Shown in pieces: positions 34,364 to 44,069 of a stretch of DNA of 64,000 bases. The notes below the pieces were generated by a model. The model saw nothing but the letters and a program-made list of their open reading frames with translations. It was not told where the DNA came from and searched no databases. Source of the stretch: UBA710 sp051655145. Lineage in GTDB: Bacteria > Bacillota_I > Bacilli_A > Mycoplasmatales > Metamycoplasmataceae. Each line of letters begins with the position of its first letter. Position 1 is the stretch's first letter. The stretch spans positions 1 through 64,000 of the forward strand of contig JBOFZK010000050.1 of the NCBI GenBank assembly GCA_051655145.1. Direction: 5' to 3'. Made by a program: the position numbers and the translations under genes.

Positions 34364-35023
34364 TTATATATTTTCTTTTGCTATTTTTTCTTTAATAAGT
34401 TTAATTTGTTCTTTTGTTGGTAAATTAGCATCTAAAACTAAATAATTAATTCCATAAACACTACATACCTCAATAAGATATTTTGTATAGTTTCTTCATA
34501 AACTTCTAAAATATGGCTCATTAGCATCAAAATTATCTATTTCAGATGCTCTTCCTCTTTTTAGAATTCTTTCTTTAAAGTGTTCTCATTGTAAATCAAG
34601 AATTACATATAATTTAGGAATTCCTATAGAATATATTAATTCTTTTACCTTATCATGTCACATTGAGTCATAAAACCCAAAAAGAATTGGATCAGCAGTC
34701 ATATTTTGGTGTGCAAATAATCTATCTTCGAATATAGTTCTATCAAATATAGTTAATTGATTATTTCCATTAGCTTCTTTATATTTGTCAAATCTTGAAC
34801 AAAAAAAGTAAACTTGAAAAGCTATAGCTGATGTTTTATCCCCTTCATATAATTTTTTTAATAATATATTTTGTAATTCGTCTTTTTCGTCTAATTCGAA
34901 TACAGTTGCTGCCTTAAATTCTTCTCCTAAAGCCCTTGAAAGAGTAGATTTACCAGCTCCAATCATTCCTCCAATAGCAAAACTATTTGAAATTCTTATT
35001 TTGTGAAATTCTGATTTTAACAT
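34364..35023 (-). CDS. Deoxynucleoside kinase
   Basis: Salvages deoxynucleosides by 5'-phosphorylation. 219 residues. P-loop GGMIGAGKSTLSRAL near residue 18, the substrate-binding TIFDRTIFEDRLFA with the DR-type motif near 95, and the arginine-rich lid ERILKRGRASEI near 150. This is the dGK/dAK/dCK family rather than thymidine kinase. Nucleobase preference cannot be told from sequence by eye. AAGGGG lies before the ATG. Consistent with reliance on host nucleosides, together with hpt. Confidence 0.92.
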
Positions 35024-35142
35024 ATCTTCTACCCCTTATTTTAATCAACAATTATTATATAAAATAATATTGCTATAAAAATATTTTTATTAAAATAAAA
35101 TAACATTTAAACAAAAAAGTATTTTATTTGTAAAATAGAAAT

Positions 35143-36990
35143 ATGGTAAAAAATGAAAAAAAAGGTGAATTATCCTTAAAAAACAATATAAAATTCATTT
35201 TTTGATATGCAAAAGCTTACAAATTGAAATTAATTATAATTTTTATAATGACTTTTTTCTTAACGCTTATTTTAGCAGGAGGATTAATAGCTCAATATTA
35301 TTTTATGCAAATGCTTCAAATAGCGGCTGAAACAAATAAAATAAATACTACTGAACTAATAGGATATAGCATTGGAATTATTCTAGGATATATTTTACAA
35401 GTGATAATTTATGTATTACAAGTTATTTTTATGACGAAAATAGCTCAAAAAATGGGTAAACAAATAAGACTTGATTTATATTCTAAAATATTAGATCTTA
35501 AATTAGCTTATTTCGATACAAATCCTTCTGGGGATATTATGTCAAAATTAACTAATGATGTTATGAATATAACAAATTCACTAACTCAAAATACAACCCA
35601 ACTTCTAACTCAACTTTTTCAAATGTTATGAATGTTAATTACAGCATTTTTATTTTCACCTATTTTAGCTGCAATAGCGATATCTCTTACTCCATTACAA
35701 TTAGGTTTTATTTTTGTAATGACAAAAAAAGCCAAACCATTATTTCTAAAAAAACAAAATACAATTAGTGAAATGAATTCATTTGTTGAAGAAATGGTTT
35801 CAGGACAAAAAGTTATAAATAATTTTGGGAAAGTAAATTTAATTAATTCTCAATTTGATGTTGTTAATGAAAAACTTAAAAAAATAGATAAAAAATCAAA
35901 CATAATATCAAGTTCAAATGCACCATGAATAAATTTTATAAGTGGAATGGCAATTTTAATTTCAGTAGTAAGCGGACTATTAATTTATAAAAATGTAGAA
36001 ATAGGAGGAATTACTCCTGTTGGTAATAACCCATTTTTATTAGTTTCATTATTATTTGCTTTTAATATGTTTTATAATGGATATTCAACTCCTATGTTCC
36101 AAATATTTGAAATGTGAAGTGTTATTCAAGCGGCACTTTCTGGATCACAAAGAGTAAGTGTTGTTTATAATGAAAAAGAAGAGAAAAAAGAAAATGAAAT
36201 TATTGATGTAAATAATTTAAGTGGAGATGTTAATATTAAGAATTTAAATTTTTCTTATGATGGGAAAAAACAAATACTAAAAAATATTAATATTCATGCC
36301 AAAAAAAATCAAGTAATTGGAATAGTAGGACCAACAGGAAGTGGGAAAACTACTATTATAAATTTATTAACAAAATTTTATGATATTGAAGATGGAGATA
36401 TTATTTTCGATAATGTTTCAATTAAAGAAATTTCTAAACAATCTTTAAGAGATCAAATTAGTGTAGTTTTACAAGATACTTATATATTTGAAGGATCTAT
36501 TTATGATAATTTAAGATATGCAAAAGAAGATGCGACAAATAAACAAATAGAAGAGGCTTGTATTTTAGCAAATGCAGATCATTTTATTATGGCTTTAAAA
36601 GATGGTTATAATACCATTTTAAAAAACAATGCAGAAGAGTTTTCACAAGGGGAAAAACAACTTTTAGCAATAGCTAGAGCAATACTGAAAAAAGCATCAA
36701 TTTTAATTTTGGATGAAGCAACTTCTTTCGTAGATACAAAGACTGAAAAAGATATAAGAGAAGGAATGGTTTTCGCTTCTAAAAATAAAACAACATTTAT
36801 AATTGCGCATAGACTTTCAACAATAAAAAGTGCAGATATGATAGTAGTTTTAAAAGATGGAGAAATTATTGAAAAAGGAAAACATAGCGAACTTATCGAC
36901 TTAAAAGGATTCTACTATAATTTATATAATTCAGGTGTTGATGTACCAGAAGATGTTGTTCCTATTGAGAATGAATTTTTAACTGCTTAG
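35143..36990 (+). CDS. Half ABC exporter, consensus catalytic Glu but degenerate signature
   Basis: 615 residues: an N-terminal six-helix exporter domain (~1-330) fused to an ATPase domain. Walker A GPTGSGKTT, Q loop VVLQDTY, Walker B ILILDEATS with Glu525, and H loop IIAHRLS are intact, but the signature LSGGQ is FSQGE (500-504). This is the MdlB/LmrD-like pattern of one half of a heterodimeric exporter; the complementary pattern is found at 51886-53637. No SD; a TAAAAT box ends 6 bases before the ATG. The 3' end overlaps the convergent polymerase gene by 29 bases. Substrate unknown (drug, lipid or peptide). Confidence 0.93.
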
Positions 36991-38167
36991 AATCTTTTTT
37001 AGGTTTTTTTTCGCTTAAAATAACTAGCTCTTTTTTTCCTAAATTATTATTGATATTATTAATAATATTATGAACTATAGAATTATCTTTTTGTTTATCA
37101 AAAATATTACTTTGTTTCATAAATAATGATATATCAATTATATTAATTAATTTAATATCAATTTTATAAATATATTCATCATTTCATTCACTTAAAAATA
37201 AGTTTTTACAACATGTAAAAATGCTTTCAAAACTTTGAAAATAATTATCATTTTTTTCTTTTAAATCAATAACTCTTTCAGGAGAATAAAATTTTAATAA
37301 AAGAGTTTTTGCAATATCATTTCTTTCTAGTAAAATTAGCGATAATTCAAATGATAAAGAATAAATTTCATGAAGGATTTTTTCTTCATTATTTGTCGAA
37401 CCTTCTTTAATAACTTTGCTTTTAGAAATACTTTTAGAAAGTTCATTTTTATAATTAATAATATCATTACCAATTCCATTAGCATTATCAATAAAAACTG
37501 AAGTTAAATTCTTAAAAATTTTGTTTAAATTTTTATCATTTTTATTAGCATTAGCAAGATCTCCAATAGTTTCAATTTTTATTTTATAAAGATTATTAAT
37601 TTTTTGCTTGCCAATTCCAAAATATCTTTCTATTTTTAAAGGTCATAAAAACTTTTCTATATCATCTTTATTTTTAATTAAAAAAATACCAAAAGGCTTT
37701 GCTAAATAATTTGCCATTTTCGCTAAAAAAATATTATATGAAACCCCAATTGAAATAGGAAGATTAAAACTCTTTAAAATATCATCTTGAATAATTTGTG
37801 TCAATTTTTTAACTGAACCATATTTTTCAATCATATGCGTAACATCTAGAAATCATTCATCAATTGAATAAATCTCAATTTTCTGTGTGTATTTTTTAAG
37901 AAGAAAAAAAATTTTTTTTGAAAGTTCATAATATAAATCATGATTAGGTTTAAATATATATAATTCTGAAGAAAGCTTTTCAATTTTATCAATTTTTTCC
38001 GGAACAAAACAACCCTTGTTTTTAAGAGAATAGCTAATTGAAAGAGCAATTGAAGATGCTCTACTTGTAGAAATAACAATATCCTTATCTTTTAAATGAG
38101 GTTTATCTATTATTTCAGCATTAACAAAAAAGGAATCTACATCAACATGAAGAATTACCTTCTTCAT
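36962..38167 (-). CDS. Y-family DNA polymerase (DinB/UmuC type)
   Basis: Translesion DNA polymerase that copies damaged templates with low fidelity. 401 residues. Catalytic motifs: N-terminal VDVDSFFVNAE (first metal-binding Asp pair) and YSIDEWFLDVT (SIDE motif, second metal site), with the palm segment SIGVSYNIFLAKMANYLAKP and a helix-hairpin-helix thumb (FGIGKQKINNLYKIKIETIG). The C-terminal little-finger region is Asn/Lys-rich and diverged. The ATG immediately follows the stop of the upstream DhaM-like gene (TAAATG), so the two are coupled. The last 29 bases overlap the ABC exporter gene. Confidence 0.9.
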
Positions 38168-38551
38168 TTATTTAACCTCTTTTTTCCCCACAGGATTATT
38201 TATAAATTTTTCTATTGAATCAATAGGAGCACTAGTATTAAGCATTAAATAAGAAATAAAACCACTTTCAATTAAAGAACCATCTGCTAGTCAAAAAAGA
38301 TTAGGATTTTTTTTCAATAAATTTTTAGCTACTTCATATGAATTTCCTAAATCTGAAAAAATAATAATTTTATCTATCGAATTAGTTCTTTTTTTAATTA
38401 AAAAATTATAAATAGCTTCTTCACTATCTTCATCAAGTCCAAAACAATCAAAAAAAATAATTTCATTTTTAACATTATTTTTTTTATAGAAATATTCCTT
38501 AATAGCTAATGAAAATTTTTTATAACTTGTAATAAAAACAAGTGAATACAT
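38168..38551 (-). CDS. DhaM/EIIA-Man-like protein lacking the active His
   Basis: 127 residues with the EIIA-mannose fold pattern: beta strand MYSLVFITSYKKFSLAIKEY, a central IDKIIIFSDLGNSYEVAKNL that matches the conserved DLGSA segment, and ADGSLIESGFISYLM like the DAPLVEGA segment. The phosphorylated His expected in the first strand (SHS) is missing; no His occurs in the first 30 residues. So it probably does not carry phosphate as DhaM does. It is translationally coupled to the Y-family polymerase downstream, an unexpected partner. Dihydroxyacetone kinase genes are not seen. Confidence 0.6.
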
Positions 38552-38709
38552 ATTTGTTCCTTTTTTAAATTTAAAGATTGATAATGGGTATTTATATTCA
38601 ACAACTCATAACAATAAAATTATATATCTAAAAAATATATAAATAGTTTAAATTTATTATATAATTTCATTAAATTTAAATAATATATAAGATTAATTAG
38701 GAGAAATAT

Positions 38710-40092
38710 ATGTCAAGAATAGTAAGTATTCACGGAAGAGAAGTATTAGATTCTCGTGGTAATCCAACAGTTCAAGTTGAGGTTATGACAGAACTAGGTG
38801 GGTTTGGAACAGCAATAGTTCCTTCAGGAGCATCAACAGGTTCAAGAGAAGCATTAGAATTAAGAGATGGTAATTCAAAAAAATATAAAGACAATTGATT
38901 TGGTGGAAAAGGAGTTATGACCGCCGTTGATAATGTTAATAATATAATAGCACCTGAAATTGAAGGATTAGAAGTTACAGATCAAAGATTAATAGACAAA
39001 ATGATGGTTGATCTAGATGGAACACCAACTAAATCAAAATTAGGAGCAAATGCTATTTTAGGAGTTTCATTAGCTGTTCTAAAAGCTGCAGCAAATGAAT
39101 TAGATCTTCCTTTATACCGTTATATAGGAGGAACAAATGCAAGAAAACTTCCAGTTCCTATGTTAAATGTTATAAATGGTGGAGAACATGCATCAAATAC
39201 TCTTGACTTTCAAGAATTCATGATTATGCCAATTGGAGCAAAAACTTTTAGAGAAGCAATGCAAATGGCAAATAAAGTTTTCCATAATTTAGCAAAATTA
39301 TTACATGATGCAGGTCATGGAACACAAGTTGGAGATGAAGGCGGATTCGCTCCTAATCTAAAATCTCATGAAGAAGCATTAGACTTTTTAGTAAAAGCTA
39401 TTGAAAAAGCAGGATTTAAACCAGCTAAAACAGGAGCTAAGGCAATCGCAATAGCAATGGATCCAGCTACTTCAGAAATTTATGATGAAAAATCAAAAAA
39501 ATATATATTTAAAAAATTAAATGATGCTATTAAAAGCAAAAAACCTGGTTTTGAAAAAATGACTAGTGTTAAAACAGAATTTACTTCTTCAGAATTTATT
39601 AATTACTACAAAAAACTAATTGATAAATATCCAATTATTTCAATCGAAGATGGATTTGCTGAAAAAGATTGAAAAGGTTTTGAAGAAGCTAATAAAGCAT
39701 TTGGGAAAGATCATCAAATTATGGGAGATGATTTAACAGTTACAAATCAAGAAATTTTAGCTGAAGCTGTTAGAAAAAACTCAATTAACTCAATTCTTAT
39801 TAAATTAAATCAAATAGGAACAGTTTCAGAAACAATTGATACAATTGAATTAGCACACAAATCAGGAATGACAGCAGTTGTATCTCACCGTTCAGGAGAA
39901 TCTGAAGATACTACAATAGCAGATTTAGCTGTTGGATTAAATACAGGACAAATTAAAACAGGGTCAATGTCAAGAACAGATAGAATTGCTAAATATAATA
40001 GATTATTAGCAATTGAAGAAGAATTAGGGCCAGTAGCTCAATTCGACGGAGTTAAGACATTTCACAATTTGAAATTACATGTTTCAAAATAA
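38710..40092 (+). CDS. eno: Enolase
   Basis: Glycolytic enzyme, 2-phosphoglycerate to PEP; PEP also feeds the phosphotransferase proteins encoded at 59455-61450. 460 residues, slightly longer than the usual ~430, with an insert near 275-300 (AIKSKKPGFEKMTSVKT). Motifs: SIHGREVLDSRGNPTVQVEV, PSGASTGSREALELRDG, GDEGGFAPN, ILIKLNQIGTVSET and SHRSGESEDTTIADLAVG, covering the metal and catalytic residues. SD TTAGGAG before the ATG; a TATAAT at 38660-38665. In many mycoplasmas enolase is also found on the surface. Confidence 0.97.
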
Positions 40093-40125
40093 ATATATTT
40101 TATAAAAGAAAAAATAAATATAATA

Positions 40126-40131
40126 TATAAT
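40126..40131 (+). promoter_or_regulatory. Probable -10 box of tuf
   Basis: TATAAT in the AT-rich eno-tuf gap, giving a 5' leader of about 50 bases before the tuf SD (AAGGAG) and ATG. No clear -35 box. Confidence 0.45.
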
Positions 40132-40188
40132 TCTTTAATATAAAATACAAATTAAAATTAATTTTTAAAATTAAACAAGGAGAAAAAA

Positions 40189-41385
40189 ATGGCAAAAGAA
40201 AATTTTGATAGAACTAAAGAGCATATTAACGTTGGAACAATTGGACACGTAGACCATGGGAAAACAACTTTAACTGCTGCTATAGCTTCAACACTTGCAA
40301 AAAAAGGATTAGCAGAAGCTAAGGATTATGCTTCTATTGATAATGCACCAGAAGAAAAGGCACGTGGAATAACAATTAATACTTCACATATTGAATATTC
40401 AACAGAAAAAAGACATTATGCTCACGTTGACTGTCCAGGTCACGCCGATTATGTTAAAAATATGATTACAGGAGCTGCTCAAATGGATGGAGGGATTTTA
40501 GTTGTTGCTGCAACAGATGGTCCTATGCCTCAAACAAGAGAACATATTCTACTTTCAAAACAAGTTGGAGTTCCTAAAATTGTAGTATTTTTAAATAAAA
40601 TAGATATGTTAGGTTCACCTGAAGAAGCTGAAGAAATTATTGAATTAGTTGAAATGGAAGTACGTGGATTACTTTCTGAATACGGATTTGATGGAGAAAA
40701 TACACCTATTATTAAAGGTTCAGCTCTAAAAGCTCTTGAAGGTGTAGCTGACTATGAAGCTAAAATTATGGAATTAATGGATGCAGTTGATTCATATATC
40801 GATGCTCCACCACGTGAAATCGACAAACCATTCTTAATGGCTGTTGAAGACGTATTTACAATTACAGGACGTGGAACTGTTGCTACAGGACGTGTTGAAC
40901 GTGGAGAATTAAAAATTAATGATGAAGTTGAAATAGTAGGTATTCACCCAACTAAAAAAACTGTTGTTACAGGAATTGAAATGTTTAGAAAAAATCTTTC
41001 AAGTGCTATGGCAGGGGATAATGCAGGTCTTTTATTAAGAGGTATTTCAAGAGAAGATGTTGAAAGAGGTCAAGTTTTAGCTAAAACAGGATCAATAGTT
41101 CCTCATAAAGAATTTAAAGCAGAAATTTATGCTCTTAAAAAAGAAGAAGGTGGACGTCATACACCATTTTTCAAAAACTATAAACCACAATTCTACTTTA
41201 GAACAACTGACGTTACAGGTGGAATTGAACTTCCAGCAGGAATCGAAATGGTTACTCCAGGAGATAACGTTAATTTAACTGTTAAATTAATTTACCCAGT
41301 TGCTGTTGAAAAAGGAACAAAATTCTCAATCCGTGAGGGTGGAAGAACTGTTGGAGCCGGAACAGTAACAGAAATTATAAAATAA
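40189..41385 (+). CDS. tuf: Elongation factor Tu
   Basis: GTPase that brings aminoacyl-tRNA to the ribosome. 398 residues. G1 GHVDHGKT, the effector RGITIN, G3 DCPGHADY, G4 NKID, G5 SALKAL, and beta-barrel domains 2 and 3 follow. The usual SALK is intact. SD AAGGAG lies 6-8 bases before ATG. Codon use is cleaner and slightly more GC-rich than the neighbours, as expected for a highly expressed gene. A strong hairpin terminator follows. Confidence 0.98.
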   Translation: MAKENFDRTKEHINVGTIGHVDHGKTTLTAAIASTLAKKGLAEAKDYASIDNAPEEKARGITINTSHIEYSTEKRHYAHVDCPGHADYVKNMITGAAQMDGGILVVAATDGPMPQTREHILLSKQVGVPKIVVFLNKIDMLGSPEEAEEIIELVEMEVRGLLSEYGFDGENTPIIKGSALKALEGVADYEAKIMELMDAVDSYIDAPPREIDKPFLMAVEDVFTITGRGTVATGRVERGELKINDEVEIVGIHPTKKTVVTGIEMFRKNLSSAMAGDNAGLLLRGISREDVERGQVLAKTGSIVPHKEFKAEIYALKKEEGGRHTPFFKNYKPQFYFRTTDVTGGIELPAGIEMVTPGDNVNLTVKLIYPVAVEKGTKFSIREGGRTVGAGTVTEIIK

Positions 41386-41417
41386 TTAATAACCTTGTAA
41401 TTTTAAACAATACTATA

Positions 41418-41447
41418 AATAATTAACATTTGTTAATTATTTTTTTT
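41418..41447 (+). terminator. Hairpin terminator of tuf
   Basis: Perfect 10-bp stem AATAATTAAC / GTTAATTATT with a 4-base loop, followed by a run of seven T. Confidence 0.85.
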
Positions 41448-41566
41448 ATTGTTTTTCCCTAAAAATAGGCACTTTTTAGCTTTTATTTTCTTAAAAGAAA
41501 ATTTATTTACATATATAAGCGGAGGTAATTCTCCATATAATAAAAAATATATTATAATAAATTAAG
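41448..41566. other. Noncoding tuf-cysS gap
   Basis: No plausible ORF. Contains two small inverted repeats (TTTTCTTAAAAGAAAA-like near 41488, and GGAG-TAATT-CTCC near 41521-41534) and a TATAAT at 41553-41558 that ends 8 bases before the cysS ATG. The GGAGG here is 40 bases from the start codon, too far to act as its SD. A small RNA or an attenuator-like element is possible but unsupported. Confidence 0.4.
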
Positions 41567-42820
41567 ATGAAATATAAATACATTTACCTTTGTGGCCCAA
41601 CTGTTTATGATAAAGTTCACATTGGGAATTTAAGACCAATTATAACTTTTGATACTTTTATAAGAGCAAGACGCTTTAATAATGAAAAAATCCATTTTAT
41701 TCATAATATAACAGACATAGATGATAAGATAATTAAAAAAGCGAAAGATGAAAAAGTTTCTGAAAAAGAAATATCAGAAAAATATTTTAATTTATATCTA
41801 AAAATTTTAGATATTTATAATATAAATTCAATAAATGAAATGCCTTTAGTTACAGAAAAAATAGACCAAATAACAAGTTTTATTGGTTGTCTTATCGATA
41901 AAAAAGTTACATATAAAAACGAAACAGGAATTTATCTTCAAGTAGATAAAGATATAAAATACGGAAATATATCTAATAATAAATTAGATAATTTATTAAC
42001 ACAAAATAAAAAAGAACACAATAAAGAAAACGATTATGATTTTTGTTTATGGAAATTAAAAAATAATGAAATAGATAAATCATTTTCTTCTTCATTTGGT
42101 GAAGGAAGACCAGGTTGACATACAGAATGTGCTGCTTTTGTATTTAATATTACAAAAGGAGAATCATTAGCTATTCACGGAGGTGGTATAGATTTAAAAT
42201 TCCCTCACCATGAAAACGAAAATTCTCAGTTCAGATTAATTACAAAATCAGAAATTGCTAATGAATGAATTCATATAGGAATTGTTAATTTAAATTCAAA
42301 AAAAATGTCTAAATCTGAAAACAATTTACTTTTTGCAGAAGATTATTTAAAATATAGTGAAGGATATGAATTTAATCCAGATATACTTAGATTAATATTT
42401 TTAAATTCAAATTATAAATCAACTATAAATTTTGACGAAACTTTATATGAACAAAATAAAAAACAATTAAAACAACTTCTAAGAATAAAAAAAATTCTTA
42501 TTTTAGAAAATAAATATAACCCAGAAATTAAAATGAACAATAATTTTAAAGAAATTATAAATTTATTTAGTCTAATTGAAAATGCAAAAGCTCTTAAATT
42601 ATTAAATGCTTTTATAAAAGAATTTAATAAAATAAAAGATCAAGATTTAGGAAATCAAATTTTAAATATTTTTAATATTTTAGGATTTAAATTTCCTGAA
42701 TATAAAATAGATGAAGAACTAATAATTTTATATAATAATTGAAACTTAGCACTTAAAAAGAAAAATTTTAAAGAAGCTGATAATTTAAGAAATATATTAT
42801 TAGAAAAGGAAATAATATAA
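41567..42820 (+). CDS. cysS: Cysteinyl-tRNA synthetase
   Basis: Charges tRNA-Cys. 417 residues, compact. HIGH is HIGN in YDKVHIGNLRP, as is usual for CysRS; KMSKS is KKMSKSENN. The zinc ligands are present: Cys in LCGPTVYD, WHTECAAF, and the HGGGIDLKFPHHENE motif. The C-terminal anticodon domain is short. No SD; a TATAAT is 8 bases from the ATG. The stop overlaps the rlmB start (TAATG). The order cysS-rlmB-sigma factor mirrors the Bacillus subtilis cysS-mrnC-rlmB-yacP-sigH region with mrnC and yacP missing. Confidence 0.95.
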
Positions 42821-43506
42821 TGGATAAAAATTTTATTTTTGGTAAAAATACAGTTTTAAATGCAATTAATAATAATGAAGAAATTGAAGAAATTTTTTTA
42901 TCAAAAAACAATTTTATAAAAACAAATATTAAAAAAACAATTTTATCAAATAAAGAATTAGATGAAATGGTTAATGGAAATCATCAGGGATATATTGCAT
43001 TAGTAAAGGAATTCGTTTATTATCAAGAAGCAAAATTATTAAAGGATAAACCTCCAATAATTTTAGTTTTAGACCATATTGAAGATCCACAAAATTTAGG
43101 AGCAATTATAAGAACTGCTAATTGTTTAGGTATTAATAATGTTATTATTCCAAATAAAAGGTCAGCAACTATAAATTCAACTGTTACAAAAGTAGCTTCT
43201 GGTGGTCTTGTTGGTTTCAAAGTAGTACAAACATCTTCGTTATCAAGTTTCATTATTAAAGCGAAAGAAAATGGATATTGAGTCTATGGGACTAGCTTAA
43301 ATGAAAAAGCAAAAAGTATTAATAAAGCTTCTTTTAATTTTCCATTAGTATTAATTGTTGGAAATGAAGGAAAAGGAATTTCTAAAACTCATGAAAAACT
43401 CTCAGACGAACTTGTTTATTTAGAAATGAAAGGAAATGTTCAATCTTTAAATGTCTCAGTAGCCACAGGCATTTTCTTATATGAAATTCTTAAAAAAGGA
43501 AAATAA
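42820..43506 (+). CDS. rlmB: 23S rRNA 2'-O-ribose methyltransferase (SpoU/TrmH family)
   Basis: SAM-dependent knotted (SPOUT) methyltransferase; the RlmB type methylates a guanosine ribose in 23S rRNA. 228 residues. Motif 1 DHIEDPQNLGAIIRTANCLG, motif 2 LIVGNEGKGIS, and motif 3 MKGNVQSLNVSVATGIFLYE are complete, preceded by a small substrate-binding N-terminal domain (FIFGKNTVLNAI). Overlaps cysS by one base. Assignment to RlmB rather than another TrmH-family enzyme rests on synteny with cysS. Confidence 0.92.
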
Positions 43507-43507
43507 A

Positions 43508-44023
43508 ATGCACTCAATTAATAGAGAAAACTCTAAAGCTGGATTCATCTTATATAGTAAATATAAAAATGAGCTAGAAAGACTTGCTAAAAAATGTTTA
43601 TGAATTAATAAAAATAATCTTCCATTTAATGAAAACGACATAATTAATTATGCTCTTGCTCATTTTTTAGAAAACGATCTTCAAAAATTTAATCCACACC
43701 TAAATATAAAATTTGAATGTTATTTTTTTATTAAAATAAAAAATAATATGCTTAATTATTGTCGAACATTTCATAAAAAAAATTATGAAATAATGAATAA
43801 TTCAATTGAATTTGATGATGATATTGAAAATATAAAAAGCGAAAGAATTCATATAGATTTCTCTGAACTTTCAGTAATTGAAAAAAGCATAATAAATAAA
43901 CTTTATTATGATAATTATAAAATAAAAGACATTTGTAATGAATATGGTACTAAACAAAAAAGAATTGAAAAAATGCTTGAGAAAATATATAATAAAATGA
44001 AAAAAAAATCTTATTTTTATTAA
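43508..44023 (+). CDS. SigH-like RNA polymerase sigma factor
   Basis: 171 residues in two parts, as in small sigma-70 family members. The N-terminal ~95 residues look like region 2 (FECYFFIKIKNNMLNYCRTF resembles the F-x-x-Y-...-I-x-N-x-I-x-D-Y-x-R pattern of SigH). The C-terminal part looks like region 4 (LSVIEKSIINKLYYDNYKIK then a helix-turn-helix DICNEYGTKQKRIEKMLEKI). The position directly after cysS-rlmB is that of sigH in Bacillus. One base separates it from rlmB, so it is co-transcribed. Targets are unknown; an alternative sigma factor of this general type controls recombination genes in Mycoplasma genitalium (MG428). Confidence 0.7.
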
Positions 44024-44069
44024 AAAAACTTATAATAAATAATAAATGACCTTTAGAAAGGATTAATTA

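Noticed and set aside
44024..44069. CIRCE operator upstream of lon
   Set aside because: No TTAGCACTC/GAGTGCTAA inverted repeat; the GACCTTTAGAAAGG stretch is only an SD and chance symmetry.
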